In this document: positions 44,276 to 52,741 of the stretch, piece after piece | Numbering within the stretch: the stretch's first letter is position 1 | Layout: each line of letters opens with the position of its first letter | From: Cercophora sp. LCS_1 | Lineage: Eukaryota > Ascomycota > Sordariomycetes > Sordariales > Lasiosphaeriaceae | NCBI GenBank assembly: GCA_036250225.1 | Contig: JAPZLL010000005.1 | Location: 1,178,001-1,242,000, forward strand | Direction: 5' to 3' | Length of the DNA: 64,000 bases | Made by a program: the position numbers and the translations under genes | Notes under the pieces: model-generated | What the model was told of the DNA's origin: nothing | Databases searched by the model: none | The model's input: the letters and a program-made list of their open reading frames with translations, nothing else

Positions 44276-45670
44276 TCACTCCTTCATTTTCACGTAATTC
44301 GACGGGAAGATGCCGTGTCTTGTCCCAATCATGCCCGTCCTGTTCAAGTCAGCAACAACTCCCCACCGCCAGCAAGAAACTTACCACCAATCGTTGGCGC
44401 TGTCTGTCTTTTTCAGCACAGTGATGACATCGCCCTTCTTGAAGCTCAAGTCTCCCGGCTGGTCGGCCTCAAAGGTAAATAAGGCGATCGCCTCGTTCTT
44501 CTTCAATGGCTGCCCGCTCGTGAATTTGGGCTTTGGCGCTGCTGGTCTACCGGGTGGAGTCTTTTTCTCCGCTCCAAATGTTGGCGATGGCTCATCTCTT
44601 CGGTCGACGAACGTGCTGGATCTCGATGGTTGCGCAAAGCTACTAGACTGGTCGTAGGTGCTTTCCCGCCATGTAGATGCGCGCTTGGGGCGACCAAACT
44701 CATCGTGGGCCCTCCCGTCATCATTCGGGCTTCCATTGCCGCCATCCCTTCTTTGACCCTCTCCGTATCCAGTCCCGGTCTTATTGCCCCATACCACTGG
44801 GTCGGGCTCGTCGTAAACCGGGGTATCGTTATACATCCGGTCGTCCACGGTACCTCCCGTGGCCACTCCGCTGAACGCCCTCGAGGTCAAAATGTTCAAC
44901 AACGGGTGCGCTTGCGGTGGTGGCCTCTCAGCCCCGCTCAGTAGCTCCTTTGCCGAGATCGGACGGCCGTAGAGCTTGGTATTGGCATCCTTGCGCTCGA
45001 TAATGACCGATCCCTCGAGTGACACACCGGCGAACAACCCCTTTGTCTTGGAATAGCTGAAGATTCCTGCAACACTCTTGAGTGACGCCGCGCCGGCCGC
45101 TTCAGCGTTTCGACCCACGGGACCTGCAGCAATCGACACATTTCCACCCAGCGTCAGGGATCCGGCCTGCGAGAATGTCTTGACCGCGCTCGCATCGTTG
45201 AGTATAAAAACAAAGTCCGTCAGCTCGAACCCGATCTGGCCGCCGAAACCAGCGCCGCCTGTCGCGATGGCGCTCGGCGCGCTCCAACTTCCGTCCGGGA
45301 GGCGCGCAACTACAAGACCGCTTCCGAAACGAGCCGAGCCGAGGAAGCCAGCTTTTATGACGGTGAGGATCGCGAGGCCCTAAGAAACGGAGAGCGGGAT
45401 TTGTTAGCGCATGTATACACGCGGGGTATCGATACCGAGACGAGACAGCTCGTGGTAGTCGTACCTTTGCATTGGCGAGGACCGATTGAGGAATCACTTT
45501 CTCGGGCCCCAAGGGTTGCCGGGGGTCGATGAAGGAAGTCAGGATCTTCCCGCACTTCTTGCATTCCGCTGCGTCACCACGATTGTTAGAGTTTGCCGTC
45601 GGGTAGCACGGAAGTTCCGGGGGGCAAGCTTACACGCCAAGGACGACGGGAGCGGGTTATTGATTCCCAT
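44276..45670 (-). CDS. LSB3: SYLF and SH3 domain protein, Ysc84/Lsb3-like actin-patch factor
   Basis: Four exons on the minus strand (45670-45634, 45568-45465, 45379-44385, 44339-44276) give 399 residues. The start MGINNPLPSSLASECKKCGKIL and the block GPEKVIPQSVLANAKGLAIL are characteristic of the SYLF (DUF500) lipid- and actin-binding domain, which fills roughly residues 1-210. A Ser/Arg/Asp-rich linker follows. The C-terminal SH3 domain reads ALFTFEADQPGDLSFKKGDVI, then NDWWTGMIGTRHGIFPSNYV, with the second Trp codon split by the last intron. The yeast homologues Lsb3 and Ysc84 bind Las17 and act in endocytic actin patches. The model is consistent across all four junctions. It is divergent to the SFT1 gene. 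Confidence 0.9.
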
Positions 45671-46461
45671 CGCGAATTGTGACGGGCGCGACGATGCTTT
45701 GTGGGTTATTCAACGGACGTAAAAAGGAGAAACGCAGGTTGGGGTCGGCAAAAGGTCAAAATCCGGAGGCAGCCCGGAGGTTGAGAGAGGTCGGAAGGAG
45801 GGATGCCTAGGTTCGAAGGTGCGTGGGGTTGTGGATTGTGATGCGGGTGGGCTGTCGTCTTTCTCGGCTCCGCTAACTCACTGGGTGTCGAATCACCAAC
45901 CAGTGTCACCTCAGCTTTCAAAACGTTCAGACGGCTGACCGGCTTGGCCCCGCGACCGTAGACACTCTGTCGTGATTTTATATTCTATGCAGCAGTCCCG
46001 TGGTTGCCGGCTGCCGCGCGTACAGAGGCGGCTGTGAGAGGGAAACGACATACCCGACCTTGGGGCCGGTTGAGGTTCGTGTTTAGAAAGGCTCCCGGCA
46101 TCGTAATCGTCCAAGAAACCAAGTGCATGAGCCCGCCACACTTTGTAGAAACCTCAGATAAATCACCTGCCAACACCTCAGAGTCCTACCACTAGGAGAG
46201 TTCCTGACAAACACAAGCCTGATCAACCACCTCATCGCCCAGATCTAACTTTAGCCAAAACCTTACCCAACTCCGAAGACCTCTTTAACCATCCAAACCA
46301 CTCCCCAAACCAACCCGAGCCCTGACATCATATCGCCCACGCCACAGCGTGGCTGAGACGAGCCGTCGCACCAGCGGCCCCCAGCGGTTCCCGTTCGCAA
46401 GCCCCCTTCATCCCCTTCCAACACCAACCAAAACACAACATCACCAGCTGTCGCCGCCAAA
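45671..46461. promoter_or_regulatory. Bidirectional promoter region between the SH3 gene and SFT1
   Basis: About 790 bases between two divergent starts. The stretch before SFT1 is rich in CCAAC and AACC. No coding frame with a domain. Confidence 0.45.
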
Positions 46462-46827
46462 ATGTCCGAAGCCTACGAGCGCGAGCGGCAAAACAATGCC
46501 CGCCTGGATGAACTTGCATCCAAAGTGTCCGCCCTCCGCGGCGTGACGATCGACATCTACGACAACGCGCGCGCCCACGAAGTGATCGACTCGACGGTAT
46601 GCATCCCACTCTCCGTCGTCAGCCGCTGAATGAACAGAGCATACACTAACCTCTCTCCCCGAACACAGTCGGAGACATTCTCATCAATGGGCACGCAGCT
46701 CAAAGGCTCGGCCAACCGACTCGGGCGAATGGCGGCATCTGGCAACAAGGTCGCCATCCTCAAACTGTCCGGAATCATCATCGGCTTTGTCATTATATTA
46801 TACTACCTTTCCAAACTCTTTCTCTAG
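46462..46827 (+). CDS. SFT1: Golgi Qc-SNARE Sft1 (Bet1-like)
   Basis: Two exons (46462-46596 and 46669-46827) encode 97 residues, the same length as yeast Sft1. The protein begins MSEAYERERQNNARLDELASKV. A SNARE heptad helix runs through residues 10-70 (LDELASKVSALRGVTIDIYDNA and SETFSSMGTQLKGSANRL), and a C-terminal membrane anchor (LKLSGIIIGFVIILYYLSKLFL) starts near residue 77. Sft1 acts in retrograde traffic within the Golgi. The intron has a CTAAC branch point. Bet1 itself is longer, so Sft1 is preferred. Confidence 0.87.
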
Positions 46828-47081
46828 GCGAGTTTCGAAGCCGAAGCGGGCGCTGCACATTTCACACTGCGACGATACCAAGGGTTTGGAGAGCGACGGG
46901 TATTGCAGGACAAAGCAACTAGGCATAGCATCGGCGTTGGGTCTGGCGTTGGGTAGCTTACGGATCAATTAAACAATCTTTCAATTGGACGGGGGATGGA
47001 AATGCTGGCTTTTGTCTTCCGGCTTCTATGAACAAGACGCGTTGGTGTGTATAACAAGATGCGAAGAAGCCACGCTCTCCC

Positions 47082-48841
47082 TTATTGCCAAACATTGGAG
47101 AAAAGATCATCACTTCCACCAAATCCGCCAGCAGGTTTGGACGAACTCGCACTTGCTGTGGTCGGAGCCGTCGTGCTGCTCGTCCACCCTCCAAACTCCT
47201 CATCTGCAGCAACCTTGGGTGCCACTGAAAAGCCACCTGAAGCACCGGGCACGATGGGCTGGCTGGCGAAAGCACCAGTAGACGAGCCCCAGCCGAAATC
47301 ATTAGTCGCAGCCGCAGCAGGGGTCGACTTGGTAGCAACGGGGCTTTGCGGCTTCGGTGCCTCAGGAGCAGACCAGGCGTTACCCCAAACATCAGCGCCT
47401 GAAAGGTTGCTCCCGCCGAACGAGCTAAAGTTGTTAGAAGTGGTTGACGACGGCGCAGCTGGTTGAGCGGGTTTGGGTTGGGACAGATTGAAAACAGATG
47501 ATGCCGCAGCCGGCGCCTTTGCCGCGGGTTGAATGGGTGGTGAGGCTACGGGAGGGGCGGGATCGGAGAAGTCGAAAAGATCCCCCAGCGCCGAGGAAGC
47601 AGGAGCCGGCTTGGAGACTGGCTTTTGGGCAGTCAACGGGGCTGTCACCGCCCCGAAACCTCCCAGCGGGTTCCCGGTGGAAGGCTTTTGTTGATGGGTC
47701 GTGGCAGAGGGGGTAGGCTTAGAGTCGAAGAAGCTGCCGCCGCTCAGACTGGGAAACGAGGAGTGATTAGACGCAGCGGGGGTCGGCCGAGAGGAGAAAC
47801 CTCCCAAGTTCGCAAAGGCGTCGTTCTGGGGGGACTTGGAGGGTGGCGGGCCGCCGAAACTCAAGCTGCTAAAGGCGTCGTTGAGTCCACCGAATGAGCT
47901 CTGCGTTTGGGTCATTCCAGTTGGCGAAGCCATGCCCGAGCTGATAGAGCTCGTAGCCCCATGGGAGGGGGCCTGCTGCTGGGGCCGGGGCGCTGTCGCG
48001 TATAGTGAGAGAATAGACTGCTTCAAATCAGGCCGTGACTGACTCCCGGCTCCAGGAGTGCCAGTAGTACTCGCCGGTCTAGGAGGAGCCGCAGTTTCGG
48101 TCCCCAGGAAATCCAAACCCAACAGCGAGTCCTTGGTGCTCGTTGCTTTCGGCGGTGCCGGGTTTGCCTTTGGTGGCACCTGGGAAGCTGTTGGCCCGGC
48201 AGTACTGGACCTCTGAGGGATGGGATCTCCGCCGATGAGGTCGGCCTGGGGGGCAGCAATCCCACGCGGAGCGGAGGATTGACCCACAGATGCCTTGCGG
48301 ATGGACTCCCTGCGCTCAACGACCTTCTTCTCCTTTACCACGCTCAGGGGGATATCGTCATCCCCATCAGCGTCTAAAGTAGCGGGGTCCGGGATCGGCC
48401 CTTCCATTACCCATCGCTTGAGCTCGTACTTGGTCCTTATGAAGTTCTCAATCTTTGCTTCGGACGGCACGTGCCCGGGTGCCAGTTTCGCCTCCCAGTA
48501 CTTGTTTGCTCGGGCGTTCCCCCAGCTCAGGACGCTTTGGAGCTGCTCGTCGGTCCAGGAATCGAGATCGACAGACTTGACACGGCTAATATGGGTGCCC
48601 ATGCCACGATGGATACCGGAACAGCGGATACAGACGAAGACGCCGAGGTTCCATGATGCCCAGCGAGGATCTGGAAGACATCGATTAGCCTGATGCGCGG
48701 GACCACATTGACCGAGGACTTACGCTTATTACGCTTGCAGTCGGCGCACACCTTGTTAGGTTCCAATTTCAGGAGGCTCTTGATCGTCTGCTGGTTTTGC
48801 GCCGCCCTTTCGGCGGCGGGATTCGGTGGTCGTCGAGACAT
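47082..48841 (-). CDS. AGE2: Arf GTPase-activating protein, Age2-like
   Basis: Two exons (48841-48724 and 48670-47082) give 568 residues. The ArfGAP zinc finger is at the N-terminus: CADC, then CIRC after 16 residues, with the split codon giving NKHPRWASWNLG, followed by the arginine-finger block HRGMGTHISRVKSVDLD. The rest is a long low-complexity tail rich in Ser, Pro, Ala and Gly, with a C-terminal Trp motif (DLFSNVW). Age2 stimulates GTP hydrolysis on Arf1 at the trans-Golgi and on endosomes. The splice joins both halves of the zinc finger, so the model is firm. It is divergent to the methionine sulfoxide reductase gene. Confidence 0.9.
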
Positions 48842-49562
48842 GGCCGATGAACGGATTCACTCGGAACAGGGAACTGAGACTGGTCGGTGGTGGAACCCGA
48901 GTTGCGGAGCAAGAAGAGCCAGACACGCAGTATACTTGCAGCGCCGCTTTCCAGGCAGACGGGAAAGTTAAACTCTGGATCTAGAAGCCAGGTTGGCGCA
49001 ACGATGTTTGTTCCCAATAAGGCACAGGTGAGGTAACGGGCAGCCTGAATCAAAGGAGCCACTGGCCACGAGCCCCGCAGCTCCCAGTGCACGAGCCACG
49101 TCAAATCATTCAAGCAATTGATAAGATTGACAGACCCCACCAGCATGATGCCTGAAGTCCACTGGGCGCGTAAGCCGCAATTCACTGTTCATCAAGCGTG
49201 TCACTCTCACGTCGTCGAAACTGCCATTGTTCTGTCATCAACTTAGTCTATCACACGACTTGCAGATATATTCTAGCTACGACGTACGCCGCCGCTCGGC
49301 CTCGAGTCCAGGGCTGCGCCTCGTCCTTTGTCCTCGGAGGCTCAGCTGCTGAGGAATCATGGTCAATCAGTGACGCAACCAAAGCCGAGACTAACGCTGG
49401 AGTGTAAAACCACGCCTGCTTGATTCCAAACCGCCCGCATCAATGATACTGCCCCCAAGTATTTGTCAAACTAGACGTGAACCAAAAAGCATATAAACTA
49501 AACCTCATCCACTGCTTCTCGCATCAACTCCCAACTCACCACAGATTCACACTCACAATCAG
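48842..49562. promoter_or_regulatory. Bidirectional promoter region between AGE2 and the MsrB gene
   Basis: About 720 bases between divergent starts. The end near MsrB is CA/CT-rich, like a leader. Nothing else seen. Confidence 0.45.
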
Positions 49563-50138
49563 ATGCACTTTCGCATCTTCGCATTCATCGCCAGACGACG
49601 TCCAACCCCACCACCACCTCGAGGCGCCACAACCCTCAAATCCATGCCCACCATCCCATTTCTTTCCTCCTTCTTCAGCAGCCCCCCCAAAATGGCCACC
49701 ACATATCCCGACTCACGCAGCGATTCGGAATGGCGCGCCGTTCTCTCCAAGGAGCAATTCCGCATCCTTCGTGAAAAAGGGACTGAACCCCCGGGTTCCG
49801 GCACCTTCGACAAGCACTACCCCGACGCAGGGGTTTACACATGCGCCGGATGCGACGCGCCGCTATACAAGGCCTCTCACAAGTTCAGCTCGGGATGTGG
49901 ATGGCCGGCGTATTTCGACAGCATCCCGGGCGCCGTGACTCGGCATGAGGACAGGGCGTTTGGCATGGTGCGGACCGAGATCGTGTGCTCAAACTGCGGA
50001 GGCCACTTGGGACATGTTTTCAAGGGAGAGGGTTTCCCAACGTCCACAGATGAGCGGCATTGTGTGAACAGCGTGAGCTTGAAGTTCAGTCCGGAGGATA
50101 AGGTCGTGACAAAGGGCGAGGAGGACACCAAATCGTAA
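49563..50138 (+). CDS. Peptide methionine (R)-S-oxide reductase (MsrB), probable organelle form
   Basis: Intronless gene of 191 residues. It reduces the R form of methionine sulfoxide in proteins. The zinc CxxC pairs are CAGC and CSNC, with SGCGWPAYFDSI between them, and the catalytic Cys lies in RHCVNSVSLKF. The first 43 residues before MATTYPD are basic and free of acidic residues (MHFRIFAFIARRRPTPPPP), like a mitochondrial targeting sequence. Met residues at positions 28 and 44 could give shorter, cytosolic forms by leaky scanning. I chose 49563 as the first ATG in frame. Confidence 0.92.
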   Translation: MHFRIFAFIARRRPTPPPPRGATTLKSMPTIPFLSSFFSSPPKMATTYPDSRSDSEWRAVLSKEQFRILREKGTEPPGSGTFDKHYPDAGVYTCAGCDAPLYKASHKFSSGCGWPAYFDSIPGAVTRHEDRAFGMVRTEIVCSNCGGHLGHVFKGEGFPTSTDERHCVNSVSLKFSPEDKVVTKGEEDTKS

Positions 50139-50526
50139 GGGAGAGATGTCTAGTATGATACGGCAAATAGAATAGCACTACCTATGCTCCGCCCTAGCAA
50201 GTCCTTGACAAATAAACGGCACATACAAAGTGTCGAAAGGATGTTCGTCCACTAAAAAGGAAGGGGTGAATACCAAAAAAAAAAATCCTACTACGTTACT
50301 TGTTGCTCAAACATCGAAACCAATGTTTAAAAAGGCGTTGAGCCTTTTTCGTTGATGCCTGCTGAAATTTGTATTACCTGTGTAGACCACCTGTAGTGGC
50401 ATCAGCTGGTTTAAATGTGCCGATTATATTGTCACCCACTTGTCCAGGCAACAAATCATGCGATATTTCTGCCAAACACGGTGCTAGTAATTCTGATGAA
50501 CATCAAGATGCTTGCTCAAAGATTGC
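50139..50526. other. Convergent gap between MsrB and the Rec114-like gene
   Basis: 388 bases with an A run near 50276-50286. Presumably the two 3' untranslated regions. Confidence 0.5.
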
Positions 50527-52060
50527 TCATAACCCTTGGATCCTCCTCATTGTCTCCGCGGCAAGCTCGTCAACCTGTTTCTGATATTCTTCAGCGCATC
50601 TCAACAAAAATCTGTCCGCTTCATCTCTAGACATTTTCGCTGCTTTGCCGCCCCTTTGTATGAATTCATCCCAGATTTTAGTAGCCTCATGCAGTCCCTC
50701 GTGGTTGAACCTGATGCTCCGCAGAAGCTGTTCACTTGGGTGCTGTGGTTTTTCGATCCCATGGTCTAATCCGAGCCTTACGACGGACTGCGAGGATCCT
50801 CCAGAAATTTCTCGCTCTTGTGTTTTTTGGGCAAGGTCTCTGCTCAACCTATAGTTGGCGGCAAGTGTGTGCGATGCTTCAGAGATGGGCTCGAGGCTCG
50901 AACTGCCCTGGTTCAAAGAGAGCTGTCTTAGCCTCGGGTGGATTAATCGAGGTGGGGCGCTCCCGACTGAGCTAAGGGATCGAGATGAGCGGCCTTGGAA
51001 CTGTGTGATTGTGTTCGTGTCTGCGTCAGCGACCCTGTCGAAGAACGAATCCTGAGAGAGCGATTCTGGCTGTTCATGATCCGCAGCAGCGTAGGAGAGA
51101 GCATCACCGCTCCCAATGGCTTCATCGAAGTATGGCGGTGCGGCGCGAGTCACAGAAGAGTTTATTACAGTACCTGGAGTTCGCCTGAAGCTAACTCGAG
51201 GTCGAGGGGCTGAGCCAACTCGTTCAATCCTGTAAAGCCCCCCTCCAGCCATTCCTGGGGCCTCACCAATGGTTGCCGCGCGAGTCAGTCGGTTTACAGG
51301 CTGTTGTGATGCGAGGAAAGGCACAGCGGAGTTTGCTGGCCTGACTGGCGCAGTTCGGTAGGTTGAGTTTCCTAGGTAGTCGTCGGTCAGTGGTAGGGAC
51401 CAACTACCATTCCTTCCAAGTGTTGTACCGCTGATGGCTAGATCGAATACCGAGCTTTGAGTTGATGACTCCAGAGACTCCTGTTGAGAAGACCCAGTGC
51501 TTCCGTCGTAAGGGGTGATTTGGGTTTGAACAACGACACCCAAGCTTTTAAGCTTGGCGAGAGATGCTTCAAAGTCTGCCGCCTTTTGAAAAGTTGCTTT
51601 GAGAATACATTGGTCCTGCGCCAAGTTAATGTGGTACGGTATTACGCCCAACCAAATACATACCTTTTTGTCGCCTTTTAGATAGTGAAATACAAGCGCA
51701 TACTCGGAAGGTATGCTTTCTATGTTATGACGGTGAGCTGAAGATGGGCTCTCGGGATGGGAGATGAAAGATGCAAGATCCAAGGTTTCCTAAACTGTCA
51801 ACGCAAAGACCAATGACCGAGGGAGTTGGACGTACTAGCTCTTTAGCTCTATCCCTAACGTGGACCATCAAGAAGTGTCGCCGGAGCGGACGACGGGACT
51901 GTGAGCCTGTGTATGGTATGCGTGAAGCCACACTATTCTGTGTTTTGAAGACAAGTTGAGGGCTACTGAAATTGGTTGGACTTCCGGTGAGAGACACGCT
52001 CACAAGCCCGAAGCGGAGGACGGATGCCCTTGGGGGTGAGACCCTTTGGGGGGGGCCCAT
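50527..52060 (-). CDS. Candidate Rec114/Rec7/Asy2-like meiotic recombination protein
   Basis: Three exons on the minus strand (52060-51836, 51789-51664, 51615-50527), all in phase 0, give 479 residues. The second intron (48 bases, GTATGT donor) is a stop-free multiple of three; removing it brings HYLKGDKK next to DQCILKATFQKAADFEASLAKLKSLGV. An N-terminal beta-rich part with HFLMVHVRDR and this closing helix resembles the PH-like domain of Rec114. The middle is long and Ser/Gln-rich. The C-terminal helix (DEADRFLLRCAEEYQKQVDELA) fits the conserved Rec114 tail that contacts Mei4. Rec114 promotes meiotic double-strand breaks with Mei4 and Mer2. The family is fast evolving, so this is a suggestion from domain layout, not a firm identity. 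Confidence 0.4.
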
Positions 52061-52741
52061 CGCTCCAGGGTGAGGCTGGGAGGCGTTGACCTACAAGAAA
52101 AGGAGGAATGATGGGAGACGGCGAGAACTTGGAATTGGCATAATTGCGGGCTTTGTAGAAGCAAAGAACTCACGATAACACACTCGTTAGGAAGGAGCAA
52201 TCTTGATGAATATCAGACTGTCGAATGATGTCACCAAGTGTGGCGCCGCCGCCCCGGAAGACTTTGCTACCTACTCCGGACAACCTAGGTAGGTGTGAAG
52301 CATCTAGATTTGAAGCTGTCTGTCTAATTGAATGAGATCGGGCTCAACACACTCGCTCCACCCCAGCTTCACCACGGCTCTCTTCGAATGTGGTCAAGGC
52401 ACGGATGAAGGTGTCTTCCTCAAACTCAGGGTTAGGAGGCGCAACCAGATGGAACGTGGCGGAGAATTACAGGGTTGGCGAAGGCAGATTCGCAGGGGAT
52501 AAAATTGGCTCGTGCGCAGCCGTGCCAAGCGAAAATTCCAACGCTTTGAGGCTGTCGGCCAGCCGCGTCGCATCGCGTTCCTGACGACAGCATCAACGAT
52601 TCCAAGTCTCCACCTCAGCGTCAACCAAACGATATCAACGCTGGTCAATGCGACAACTCTGCGCTGTAATAAATTGACCGCAAACGCCGGAAAACACGGT
52701 TCACGGTCTCCTCGGCGCCGAGCCGTGGACTGCAGCGCGAC
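52061..52741. promoter_or_regulatory. Bidirectional promoter region between the Rec114-like gene and RSC9
   Basis: About 680 bases between divergent starts. A possible leader intron acceptor (TTGTAG, minus strand) lies near 52090. No gene is supported. Confidence 0.4.
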
